Below, piece after piece: positions 1-8,888 of a DNA stretch of 64,000 nucleotides. The translations under genes and the position numbers were made by a program. The DNA is taken from contig JADJOY010000010.1 in the NCBI GenBank assembly GCA_016713535.1, forward strand, positions 309,187 to 373,186, in the 5' to 3' direction. How positions within the stretch are numbered: the first letter of the stretch is position 1; each line of letters opens with the position of its first letter. Origin of the DNA: JADJOY01 sp016713535 [NCBI: Deltaproteobacteria bacterium] (GTDB taxonomy: Bacteria > JADJOY01). The notes below the pieces were generated by a model. The model was given only the letters and a program-made list of their open reading frames with translations. It searched no databases and was not told the origin of the DNA.

Positions 1-1
1 C

Positions 2-202
2 GTCGCGGTGCGGAAAGGGGTCCCGCTGTTGGACGCCGCGGCGGTCATCGTCGACCCAAAGAGTTTCACCGACTGTGTGCACCTCACACCGTTCGGAAAC
101 GAGGCGCTTGCTGACCTTGTCGCGGGCGAACTCGAGAGGTTCGAAATGATTGGCGGCTCCGTCGGCTCGAAGGGAGCTGCGTTTTCGTCGCACCACGGCT
201 GA
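2..202 (+). CDS. SGNH/GDSL hydrolase, C-terminal fragment (runs off the left edge)
   Basis: Only the last 66 or so codons are in the window and the frame is open to base 2. The segment DCVHLTPFGNEALADLVAG is the typical block V of SGNH esterases, with the catalytic Asp and His in a D-x-x-H arrangement followed by a helix. Family members are serine esterases or O-acyl transferases. Two larger membrane SGNH proteins lie at 5.0-8.0 kb, so this may be a relative. The last 15 or so residues, after the helix, look less conserved and run directly into an unrelated beta-propeller fragment, so the natural end of this gene may be lost. Family call is good; substrate unknown. Confidence 0.6.
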   Translation, partial: VAVRKGVPLLDAAAVIVDPKSFTDCVHLTPFGNEALADLVAGELERFEMIGGSVGSKGAAFSSHHG

Positions 203-368
203 TCGCGCGACCGGACGCGTCGTGGCCCGCCTGCCCGTGGGCAAGAAGCCGGGATCGCTCGCCCTTTCGCCCGAGGGCGAGCGGATCTGGGTGGGCTCGG
301 CGCTCGGCATCCTCGAGATCGACGGCGAGCGGTTCCTCGAGGTGGGTGGCACCGTTTCGGGGCGTTGA
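195..368 (+). pseudogene. Beta-propeller (YVTN-type) protein remnant
   Basis: A frame overlapping the end of the SGNH fragment reads about 57 residues of convincing beta-propeller blade, including GRVVARLPVGKKPGSLALS and GERIWVGSALG, and then stops. No start codon or ribosome binding site belongs to it and the recognisable part begins at about base 198. It is too short to fold as a propeller, which needs at least four blades. It looks like the tail of a larger gene, either left by a deletion that fused two neighbours or split from its 5' part by an indel. Full-length propeller proteins occur at 8.9, 12.0, 16.9 and 20.1 kb. Confidence 0.5.
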
Positions 369-461
369 GGCCCGCCTGGGGGGACCTGGGGGGCTCGGGT
401 GGCCGGATTCGAGCCTGGAATAGCTGGTCAATTGCGGCCGCGCGGCCACTGCCGCGCGCGG

Positions 462-1484
462 TCACGACGCCGTGCTGGCGATGCAGGCAGAGAAAGCCTC
501 CGCGAGCGCAGGCTCGTCGAGGCTGTCGGCCGCGCCGATCACGACGATCCGCGAGCGTGGCGGGCGCGTTCCCCACTCGCCCTGCGCCGCGAGGCTCACC
601 CGCCGGCCGACCACCTGCAGCACCGCCGGCCGCGCGGGATCGTCCACCGAGTGGATGACACCCTTGGCCCGGTAGATGTTCCCCGGGAGCAGGCGAACCG
701 CCTCGCGCACTGCGTCGAGGGACAACGGGCGATCGGTCTCGTAGCTCCAGGTGCTGAAGGCCTGGGCGTGGTCGTGGCCGTGGTGGTCGCCGTGACAGCT
801 CGGATCGGCGCATGCGCCCGCGCTCGCCGCCGCCGGGCTCTCGAGGGCACCGCGCGCCGGGTCGAAGCGGCCGACCGCGAGCAGGATCTCGAGCGGCACG
901 TCGCAGTGGGTGGCCTCGACGATGCGGAGCCGGGGGAAGCTCTGGTCGAGCCAGTCGCGGACGTTCGCGGTCTCGTCCGGGCCTGCGAGGTCGACCTTGT
1001 TGAGGATCAGGAGGTCCGAGTAGCCGATCTGGTTGAGCTTGAGGAGCATGAGCTCGCGCCGGGTGCGGTGCGCGAAGAGCTGATCGGCGTCGAGCACGCA
1101 GGTGACGCTGTCGAGGCGGATCCGGTCCGCGAGCTTGGGATCGAGGAACGTCGTGACCAGGCCCGTCGGATCCGAGACCCCGCTCGCTTCGAGGAGGATG
1201 TATTCGGGCGCCTCGGGGCGCGCGAGCACCGCCTCGACGGTCTCGACGAGGTCGTCGCGGATCGTGCAGCAGACACAGCCGTTGGCGAGGCTGACGACGT
1301 CGTCCTGGACGCCGATCACCAGCTCCGCGTCGATGTTGATGGCGCCGAAGTCGTTGACCAGCACCGCCACCCGGAGCCCGTGGTCTCCCTTCAGGATGCG
1401 GTTGAGAAGCGTCGTCTTCCCCGCGCCCAGGAAGCCGGTGAGCAGCGTGAGCGGGACGGGGTTCGGGGAAGCTGGCGTTTCCAT
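462..1484 (-). CDS. COG0523 (CobW/ZNG1-type) GTPase, putative zinc or cobalt metallochaperone
   Basis: A 340-residue P-loop GTPase of the G3E class. It shows Walker A GFLGAGKTT (about 18-26), the family metal site NGCVCCTIRDD (about 68-78, the CxCC motif), the guanine-specificity motif NKVD near 190, a His-rich linker CHGDHHGHDH near 250, and the CobW C-terminal domain. Members deliver Zn or Co to client enzymes in the cytoplasm. The CxCC site plus His-rich loop favours Zn handling, but the client cannot be told from the context. The start is the ATG at 1484. Upstream frame extensions are low-complexity and rejected. No clear Shine-Dalgarno or Zur box is visible. Confidence 0.9.
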   Translation of the reverse strand: METPASPNPVPLTLLTGFLGAGKTTLLNRILKGDHGLRVAVLVNDFGAINIDAELVIGVQDDVVSLANGCVCCTIRDDLVETVEAVLARPEAPEYILLEASGVSDPTGLVTTFLDPKLADRIRLDSVTCVLDADQLFAHRTRRELMLLKLNQIGYSDLLILNKVDLAGPDETANVRDWLDQSFPRLRIVEATHCDVPLEILLAVGRFDPARGALESPAAASAGACADPSCHGDHHGHDHAQAFSTWSYETDRPLSLDAVREAVRLLPGNIYRAKGVIHSVDDPARPAVLQVVGRRVSLAAQGEWGTRPPRSRIVVIGAADSLDEPALAEAFSACIASTAS

Positions 1485-1660
1485 GGCGCTGGTTTCTCGG
1501 GGGGGAGCGGCGATCGCGCATCGGCGGTGCGCGTCGGCACCCCCGAAGATGGCGAGCGCCGGCCCACGTGTCACGGGTGAAGGCCAAGCGTGCCCTCCAC
1601 CGTGGCGCGGGGCTCGTCCCCGCCACGATGCCTGGGGCCTGTGCGCTACCTGACTGCGGA

Positions 1661-2677
1661 TCAGGGCCCCGACAGGTCGAGCATGAAGCCCCGCCACGAG
1701 CCACCCCGCACGCCCAGCCCGACGATCTGGTTCGAGTCGTTCACGTCGTTGGCCTCCACCAGCTGCCACCCCGAGTCGGGCGGCAGGAAGTCGTCGAGCG
1801 CGCGCATCCCGATCGAGGCGTGAAAGACGAACGCGTGATAGCCGCCGTCGGCTCGGTCGGTCGTGCCCACCACCACACCTCGTTCGTTGAGCGCCCTGGC
1901 CTCGCTGTAGGCGTACAGGGTGCCGAGGTCGTGCATCGAGCCATCGGCACCCTGGTGGAACGCGTGCACCGTCTCGTCCGCGCGATCGGCGCCGCCAACC
2001 ACGCGCCCTTCCTCGTCGATGTCCGCTGGATAGGACTGGTTTCCGCCGAACGTCGGGATGCGGCGGATGGCGTCCCCCTCTAGCCGGATCCCTCGGTCGT
2101 CCGTTCTCCAGTCGTCTTCCAGGACGCCGACGATCTCGCCGCGGTTGTTGATGGCGGTCGCATGAACGGAGTCCGGCAGCATCTCGATCGTGCCGTCGTC
2201 CCACGTCCAGCAGCGCCCACGCGATTTCGCGGGGATCGGCTCACAGCACACGACCTGGCCGAGATCGTTCACGGCCCGAGCAAAGCCAAAGCGGTCGCCC
2301 AGGCGGATCGGCTCGCGCCCGCGCAGCAGCACGGGAAAGGGCTCGTACGGGACGAGGCCCTCATGCTCACCCACGACGTCTCCCGTCTCGCTGAGGCCGT
2401 ACGGGAAGGTGATGGCATCGCTGATGTCCTCGAGTCCCCCTTCGAGCGTCCAGCGGAACGGCCGTGTGTAGGGGCTGGTGAGCGGCGGGGCGGACGAGCC
2501 GATCACCTCACCGGAGTTGTTCACGAACCTGCCGACGCTTTGCCCATCGACTCCATCCAGAGAGCCGAGATCGGTGATGACGCCGGGCTGCGCGAACGTG
2601 ACCGATGCCGGCGAGCCGCCGCACCCGGCCGCGAGGAGCACCACGACGAGACCAGCGAGCCACCAGAGCGCGTTCAT
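1661..2677 (-). CDS. HAF-repeat lipoprotein
   Basis: A 338-residue secreted protein. The N-terminus MNALWWLAGLVVVLLAAGC is a lipoprotein signal with the lipidated Cys at residue 19. The body is built of repeated units of about 45-55 residues carrying patterns such as INNRGEIVG, LNERGVVVG, VNDLGQVV and HAFVF. These are the hallmarks of the extracellular HAF repeat family, which resembles a beta-propeller. The start at 2677 is supported by GGAGG placed 6 bases upstream; a longer frame to 2764 is not supported. The function of HAF proteins is unknown. It has its own promoter region and is not coupled to its neighbours. Confidence 0.85.
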   Translation of the reverse strand: MNALWWLAGLVVVLLAAGCGGSPASVTFAQPGVITDLGSLDGVDGQSVGRFVNNSGEVIGSSAPPLTSPYTRPFRWTLEGGLEDISDAITFPYGLSETGDVVGEHEGLVPYEPFPVLLRGREPIRLGDRFGFARAVNDLGQVVCCEPIPAKSRGRCWTWDDGTIEMLPDSVHATAINNRGEIVGVLEDDWRTDDRGIRLEGDAIRRIPTFGGNQSYPADIDEEGRVVGGADRADETVHAFHQGADGSMHDLGTLYAYSEARALNERGVVVGTTDRADGGYHAFVFHASIGMRALDDFLPPDSGWQLVEANDVNDSNQIVGLGVRGGSWRGFMLDLSGP

Positions 2678-2810
2678 CGGACCTCCACGAAATGCTCGAA
2701 ACGTGCAGGCCGAGCCGAGAGGTCTCAGCGGAACGACACGATCGTCACGACGAAACCCTAGCATTCGAGCCGGTGGTCAGCCACGGCGACCCGGCGGCTG
2801 GCGCCTGCCG

Positions 2811-4914
2811 CTAAGGCCGGGCGGCGGACGCCGCGGCGGTGGGCGGGCGGAGGAGCAAGAGCACGAGCGCCAGCGCGAGGACAGCGGCGCACCAGCCCTG
2901 GGCGATGACGTGGAAGCCGGTGCGGATGAGGAGCTGCTGGTAGATCACCAGGCCGAGGGCGGCGGTCATCAGATAGGAGGCCGCGCGGGCGCGATCGGTC
3001 GCGAGCGCGAAGCTCGTCCCGGCCAGCGCGCCGGTGGCGAGCCCGAGTGCCGTCGCGCCAGCGACGATCAGCGCCGTCGGCGGCTCGACCTGAGCCGCGA
3101 GCCCGAGCACCGCGCCGCCCGCCGCGATCGCGCCGACGAGCGCGGCCCACCGGGGCAGCCGCGCGCTCGCCGCGAGCGCGGCTCCGAGCCCCGCGAGCCA
3201 CGTGCCGCAGATCAAGAGCGCCCCGAGTGCGGCGCCGGAGGGGAGCGCGATCCGCGCGTGCCGCGAGGTGAGCCACGCGAGACCCACGGTGGTGAGCAAC
3301 CCCGCAGCCACGATCGCGCCCGAGGCCCCGGCACTCACCAGCCCCTTGCGCCGCGAGCGCGTGGCGAGCGTCAGCACGCAACCGGCCACCGCGAAGGCGA
3401 GCGGGAACCCGAGCACCAGCCCGTCGCGGTAGACCATGCGCTGCACGAGCGGCGAGTCGTCGGTGAACTTGTAGGCCGAGAGGTCGGCGGGGATCGGCAC
3501 TTCCTTGAAGGGCGGGACACCGTCGAGGGCGGCGCGCAGCGCCTCGATCCGGGCGTGGTCGCGCGACGCGGCGATCAGGAAGAGCGGCAGCCCCGAGAAC
3601 GGGTACTCCGAGAAGGTCACCCAGAACGCGGCCTTCGCGACGTCGGGCGGGAAGTTCGCGACCAGCGGATAGACCTCGTTCTCGCGGGTGCTGCCCCAGT
3701 TGATGACCAGCACGCCGTCCTTCTCGAGGCGGCGGTCGAACATGGTGCGGAAGGACTCGCGGGTGAAGAGCCAGCCCTCGTGGGGGAAGTTCGTGAGCGG
3801 GATCGTGTAGAGCGCGATCCCGAGCCCATCCAGCGCCAGCACGTCGTAGCGCTGGTCGTCGTGCTCGAGGAAGGTGCGCCAGTCGGCGGAGACGATGCGG
3901 TGCTGGGGCTGGTGGGCGAGTCCGCCGTTGTACTTGGCGAGCGCGCCGTTGAGCCGGTCCGCCACCACCGGGTCGACCTCGACCAGCGTCACCCGCTCGA
4001 GCGGCTTCTCGGGCGGCGCCACCGTGAGCGCGGTGGTGCCGTCGACCCGCCCGATGCCGAGCATCGAGCGCTTCCCTCCCGAGCGTCCCGTGGAAGTAGC
4101 GGAACTCGCGCTGCAAGAGCGACGGGTCGTCGCACACCTGCCACAGCATCAGGTAGCTGTAGATCCCGCCCAGGCAGCGGTCGTCCTGGAGCGCGATGAA
4201 GTTGAGGAAGTAGTACGGCGTCCAGCGCTGCTCGAGAAGCTTGTAGTCCTGCGGCAGCGCACGCCAGGTGAGGAACGAGTAGGGGGCGCGGGCGCTGAGC
4301 AGCAAGAGCGCGGCCCCCGCGATCGGCACTGCGAGGGCGACCACCTGGCGCAGCCCGAGCGCCACCGCGAGCGCCACCGCACCGACCAGCACCGGCTGGG
4401 CCCCCACCGCGAAGATCGAGTAGGCGGCGGCGCCCACACCGAGGGCCGCGCCGACGAAGCCGAGCCCCACCGCCGCCGCGCGATCGACCACGCCGCGCCA
4501 GCGATGCCCGAGCCACGCGAAGAGGCCGATCTCCGCCAGCCACGAGACGCCGAATGCGAGCAACCGCCACCACGCGTACTTGGGTTTGGGGTAGGGGTAG
4601 TAGGCCTCGCTCACGAAGTAGTGGAGCGAGATGCCGCGGTTCATCGCCATGGCGCCCAGGAACACGATCGCGATCCCAAGCACCCGGCGGGTCTCGCGCG
4701 GCGCCGCGAACCAGCGCTCGCCACGGATCAGCCCCAGCGCCAGCCCGAAGAGCGGCAGCACGATCATCTCGACCGTGAGCATGTCGAGCGGGAACTGCGA
4801 GCTCTGGATGCGGTGCGCCGCGTAGCCGATCGCGGCGCTCGATGCGCCCAGGGCGAGCGGCTCCAGGCGAGCGAGGGCAGGTCGGTCGGAGGCGTCCATC
4901 GGCGGGAGCGTCAT
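2811..4914 (-). CDS. Membrane-embedded SpeE-like (spermidine-synthase fold) methyltransferase-like protein, frameshifted
   Basis: About 700 residues in two frames that join near 4070-4085: N-terminal part from ATG 4914, C-terminal part ending at 2811. Order: about seven hydrophobic segments, a spermidine-synthase/SAM-methyltransferase core (LGIGRVDG, LVEVDP, RYDVLALDG), then about seven more hydrophobic segments. The glycine loop departs from the GGGDGG of true spermidine synthases, so polyamine synthesis is unlikely. Homologous fused membrane proteins are usually annotated only as spermidine synthase-like. The break lies at a G-rich run (CTCGGGAGGGAAG) and one base restores the frame. Start 4914 has no strong Shine-Dalgarno and ATG 4899 is an alternative. 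It is divergent from the SGNH gene at 5024. Confidence 0.75.
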
Positions 4915-5023
4915 GGTACGTCCGATCGGCACGCGCGGGGTGCGTGCGAGAATCGACCGCCGCGCGTCCGCCGGCAAGCCTCCGACGCGGCGCTCGTGCG
5001 AGGCTGGCGCGCCGAGATCGCCC

Positions 5024-6338
5024 ATGACTGCAGCAGCCAGCTCCCCGCCGTTCTCGCCGCTCGCCCGCGCCGTGGCGCTGGTGCGCGCGTTCCCTGCGCT
5101 GCTCAGCCACCTCTTCACGTGCATCACGGACACGGTCGCGATCGGCACGTTCATGTTCGCGATCACGCTCTCGGCGAGCGGGCTCCTCTACACGGCGCTC
5201 GCGATCGTGATGACGATCACGCTGCCGGCGCCGTCGCGGTGGCGGGCTCGCGCGACGCTCCGAAGCGACGACTTCCGGGTCTTTGCCGCCGCGTGCGCGG
5301 TGGCGCTCGGTTGCGCGTTGCAGCCCGCCGCGGGGGAGCACGTCTCAGCGCTGCCCTTCACGCTCGGCGCGGGGCTCGCGATGCGCGCCACCCGGGCTTA
5401 TCGCTTCGGCGTGACCGGCGTACGCGAGTCCGCCGCCGCGCCGCTAGCGTGGCTGGTGTTCGCGTCGGTGGGCTCGTTCATGTCCACCAGCAACTTCCTG
5501 TTCCTGGTGCTGGTGGCGCTCGCGGTCCATCACCGCGGCGTGCTGCGCGCGCTGGTCGCGCGCGGGCGCCCGGGCTGGATCCACACCGCCGTCGCGGCGG
5601 TGGTGGTGGTGGCGTTCGTCCTCCATGCCCGCGACGTTCCACCCGGTGCCCGCCGAGTGCCTCGACTCGACGCGCACCGCGCGTCCCGCGAGCACCGAGG
5701 ACGAGGGTGTGGTGACCGTCGCGCTCCTCGGCGACTCGTCGACGCAGGGGATCTTGCTCCCACCCACGATGACCTACGCGGCGCGCCTCGAGCGACTGCT
5801 CAACGGCGCGGCGCCGCCGCGGCCGTACCGGGTGGTGAACTGCTCGTTCAGCGGCGCCGGCACGTTCCACCTCCCCGAGCAGCTCGGGCACGCGTTCGCC
5901 TACGAGCCGGCGGTCGTGGTCGTCTACATGGGCGACAACGACGAGTGGATCCACGGCAGCTACGAACCCACGCTGCTGCGCCCGCGTTACACGGCGCGCC
6001 TCGGTGACGTCGTCGAGCGATGCCGCGCGCGCGGCGTCCGGCCGATCCTCCTCACGCCGCCCTCGGGCCGGCCGTGGGGGTTCGAGTGGGCGCAGGACAT
6101 GCAGATCCTCACCTCCGAGGTGGGCTACACGAAGGGCGCCGAGGTGATCGACGTCGAGGGCTGGATACGCGACCAGGTCGTGCCGGCCTACTACTTCGTC
6201 GCCGACCTCGCGCACCCCAACTCGCCCGGCCACGCGCTGATCGCGACGATGCTCGCGGAGCGGATCCTGCGTGGCGCGCCTGTCGAGCCATCGGCGGACG
6301 GCACCGAGGTCAGCGCGGCGTCGTCTCCCCCGGGGTGA
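5024..6338 (+). CDS. Membrane-anchored SGNH hydrolase/acyltransferase-like protein, frameshifted
   Basis: The N-terminal half (ATG 5024 to about 5630) encodes about five membrane helices. The C-terminal half (5625-6338, about 237 residues, offset by one frame) is a complete SGNH domain: block I LLGDSSTQG with the catalytic Ser, block III YMGDNDEW, and block V DLAHPNSPGH with Asp and His. The C-terminal frame has its own ATG at 5625 inside the last helix of the first frame. Two overlapping genes are therefore formally possible, but a single protein split by an indel is more likely because the neighbour at 6310 has the same membrane-plus-SGNH layout. The catalytic domain would sit on the periplasmic face. 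The substrate may be an acyl or glycosyl ester (inference). Confidence 0.7.
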
Positions 6339-7962
6339 GGAGCGGCGCGAGCGCGCTGGCGAGGGCCCCGGCCATCACGCGGTGGCCGTGGGGCGTGAAG
6401 TGGACGTCGTCGAGGAACAGGAACTCCTCGCGGTGCGCAACGAGGGTCGGCACCGGATCGATCACCGGCACGCCGGCCTGGGCGGCGAGCTCGTCGAGGA
6501 CTGGATAGAGCCGGGCGATGCTCGGCCAGCGCGAGTGGCCGTAGACGGGTTCCAGGTCGGGCTCTTTCACCATCACGAGCCTGGCTTCGCCGCCGCGGGT
6601 GGCGTCGAGGAAGCGCGCCAGCGACGCGCGGTAGGTCTCCGCGTTGCCGCCGGGAGCGGAGTTCACGATGGAGTCGACGAGCAGGTGGGTGGGGTGCGCC
6701 GCGGCGATGCGCGCCGGCAGGTGCTCGACGATGTGGTCGAGCCCGGCCGAGTCCACCCCGAAGTTCCACACCGCGACCGGCTGGGCCAGCGCTCGCGACA
6801 GCGCCGGCTCGAGGAGGCTCGGGAAGGCCCCTGGCCAGCCCTTCGGGTACGGGTAGCCGCGCGTCTGTGAGCCGCCGAGCGCCGCGATGCGCATGCGGGC
6901 GTCGCCCGCGCCAGGTGGCGCCTCTTCGGCGGGCTCGAAGCGCGCGAAGGAGAACTGGAGCGCCACGAACACCACCAACACCGCCGCGGTGGTGAGCACG
7001 AGCTGGAGCGGCACGAACGCGGGCCGGAAGAAGCGGCTCGCCCGGGCGCGGGCGAAGCGCCGCACCACCGCTTCCCGGAGCCGCGCGAAGAGCCAGCAGG
7101 CCCCCACGGCAACGCCGAGCAGCACCCGGTAGAGGAGCCGCTCCTTGGCGCGGAAGCTCGGTAGCAGCTCGTAGCGCGGGATCAGCATCACCAGCGCCAC
7201 GAGCGCGATCGCGCACACCAAGCACACGGTGAGCGCGTGGGGCGCGTGGCCGAGCTGGGCTGGGAAGCGGCGCCCGAGCCAGCGTTCGAGGTGGGTGCGA
7301 GCCGCGAGGCCGGCGAGCGCCACGAGGCCGCCGAGGAAGAACGGCGAGCCCAGCACCTCGCGCGCATAGGTCGGCGCGAGCGCCATGCCGTCGTCGAGGG
7401 CGATCGCGCCGAGGGCCAGGCGATCGTGGAGCCTCGGGCTCGATGGCGGGAAGAGGGTTGCCTCGAACGAGGCCGCGTCCGCCGGAGCGGCGACGGTGAC
7501 CGGCGGCCCCCCGTCGATCGAGACCACGAGGCCACTCGACGTTCGCTCGAGCTGGACGGATCCGGCGCCACCCGTTGCATCGAGCGGCCGCCGCTCGACC
7601 ACCCTGTCGCCGCTGATTCGCAGCACCCCGCTCGCGAGCGACTCGAGCGCGCTGAGCCGCACCACGGTGTAGTCGGAGCTTTCGCTGCCGCGGCCGATCA
7701 CCAGGCTGAGCGCCTCGTTCGGCGCCACGTGGAAGCGCGCCTCGACGCGGCTCCAGCCCTGGCCCGCCGACAGCACCAGGCGCGACTGGTTGGTCGAGAT
7801 CGCGCGATCGTCGATCTCCTCGTGGACGAGGCGGCCGCAGCGAGAGACGAGGCGCGGCAGCACGTCGTTCGAGAAGGCGGCGATCGCGATCCCGGCGAGC
7901 AGCACCACGAGCAGCGCGACCTGGATCGACGGCGCGCGGCGTGGCACCCCGGCCTCGCTCAC
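6310..7962 (-). CDS. Membrane SGNH hydrolase-like protein with N-terminal extracytoplasmic domain
   Basis: About 550 residues. Order: signal anchor (LLVVLLAGIAIAAF), a beta-rich domain of about 200 residues, about four membrane helices, then an SGNH domain with block I LGGSQTRGYPYPKGW and block V LFLDDVHFTPHGH. Block I reads GGS rather than GDS, and the block III Asn is less clear. The start is GTG at 7962, which overlaps the stop of the Rieske-fusion gene as GTGA, so the two are translationally coupled. Its 3' end overlaps the convergent SGNH gene by about 29 bp. Paired convergent SGNH genes suggest paralogues acting on related substrates. Confidence 0.8.
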   Translation of the reverse strand: MSEAGVPRRAPSIQVALLVVLLAGIAIAAFSNDVLPRLVSRCGRLVHEEIDDRAISTNQSRLVLSAGQGWSRVEARFHVAPNEALSLVIGRGSESSDYTVVRLSALESLASGVLRISGDRVVERRPLDATGGAGSVQLERTSSGLVVSIDGGPPVTVAAPADAASFEATLFPPSSPRLHDRLALGAIALDDGMALAPTYAREVLGSPFFLGGLVALAGLAARTHLERWLGRRFPAQLGHAPHALTVCLVCAIALVALVMLIPRYELLPSFRAKERLLYRVLLGVAVGACWLFARLREAVVRRFARARASRFFRPAFVPLQLVLTTAAVLVVFVALQFSFARFEPAEEAPPGAGDARMRIAALGGSQTRGYPYPKGWPGAFPSLLEPALSRALAQPVAVWNFGVDSAGLDHIVEHLPARIAAAHPTHLLVDSIVNSAPGGNAETYRASLARFLDATRGGEARLVMVKEPDLEPVYGHSRWPSIARLYPVLDELAAQAGVPVIDPVPTLVAHREEFLFLDDVHFTPHGHRVMAGALASALAPLLTPGETTPR

Positions 7963-8888
7963 GAGCCGGTCCCGATCCGCTCGACCGTCACCGTCGAGCC
8001 CGCGCGCGTGAGCCGTATCGCGCGGCCCTCGGCGCTCGCCGTCTCGCCGACGGCGAGATCGAGGCTCACGAGCGCGGGCCAGCGCCGCCCGTGCCACGGG
8101 CACACCAAGGCGCCGTCACACACCGTGGCGTCGTCGAGGGAAGCGCCGTCGTGGAGGCAAAGGCGCGGATAGCCGCGGATCGTGTTGCCGTCGCGGATCG
8201 CCCGCACGCCACGCTCGTCGTCGCTGCCGAGCCGCCACTCGCGCCGGCCGCTCTCACCCACGTCGAGCGTGCCGAGCCTGCTCGTCGCGTCGTCGCCCGC
8301 GTCGCCGCGCGCCGGTGGCACCACGTTGTCGCGGCCGATCTGAAGCGACGCCGCATAGCTCGCGCCCTCGACGTCCTGCCGGAACGTGAATCCGCGCCGC
8401 CGCAACTCGGCGCGGCGCAGCTTGAGCGGTTCGTCGTCGACGGCGAGGCGGTCGTGATTGCGGCGCACGAGCCACGCGGCGAGCGGCGTGAGCCAGCGCC
8501 AGCACCGCGGCGCGCCGATCGCGAAGCGCGCTCGCGCGCGGCTGGTTCCGCCACTCACGTCCTCGACCCTCGCCTCGATCACCAGCGCGAGCGGGCCCAT
8601 GGTCGTGACCGACACCCGCGCCTCGCCCGGTACCACGTAATGGGCGGTGGTGAGCGGCACCCGCAACCCGAACGGCCTGAGCACGAACACCTCGACGGCG
8701 ACGTCGTCGGAGAGGATCGGCGCGAGGGTCTCGAACGAGCCGTGGACGCTCTCGACGTGCGCCACGTCGGACTGGTTCCAGCGTACGTCGGCTGCCGGAT
8801 AGGCGCCGTCCTCGATCCGCTCGAACGAGGTGAAGCGAAGCCCCTGTGCCTCGAGGCCCGCGATCAGCTCGGCCGCGCCCTGCTTCAC
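7959..8888 (-). CDS. SRPBCC-like domain fused to a C-terminal Rieske [2Fe-2S] domain
   Basis: A protein of about 309 residues from GTG 8888, which overlaps the upstream stop as GTGA. Residues 1 to about 190 look like an SRPBCC/START-type ligand-binding fold: alternating strands and a long C-terminal helix (GAPRCWRWLTPLAAWLVRR). Residues 225-280 hold a complete Rieske motif, C-L-H then 16 residues then C-P-W-H, within RLCLHDG and ALVCPWHGRRW, so the cluster ligands are all present. In ring-hydroxylating oxygenases the Rieske domain precedes the SRPBCC-like catalytic domain; here the order is reversed. I see no 2-His-1-Asp iron site. Probably an electron-transfer or oxygenase component; role unknown. 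Confidence 0.75.
   Translation of the reverse strand: MKQGAAELIAGLEAQGLRFTSFERIEDGAYPAADVRWNQSDVAHVESVHGSFETLAPILSDDVAVEVFVLRPFGLRVPLTTAHYVVPGEARVSVTTMGPLALVIEARVEDVSGGTSRARARFAIGAPRCWRWLTPLAAWLVRRNHDRLAVDDEPLKLRRAELRRRGFTFRQDVEGASYAASLQIGRDNVVPPARGDAGDDATSRLGTLDVGESGRREWRLGSDDERGVRAIRDGNTIRGYPRLCLHDGASLDDATVCDGALVCPWHGRRWPALVSLDLAVGETASAEGRAIRLTRAGSTVTVERIGTGS

Noticed and set aside
2811-4914. Naming the gene speE (spermidine synthase)
   Set aside because: The glycine loop and active-site residues of true spermidine synthases are not present, and most of the protein is membrane helices.
399-5715. Very long open frames antisense or out of frame to the real genes, for example about 399-1580, 2478-4199 and 3874-5715 on the plus strand
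   Set aside because: They are rich in Arg, Ala, Gly and Pro, have no domain signatures and lie opposite well-conserved genes. Such frames are expected at this GC content.
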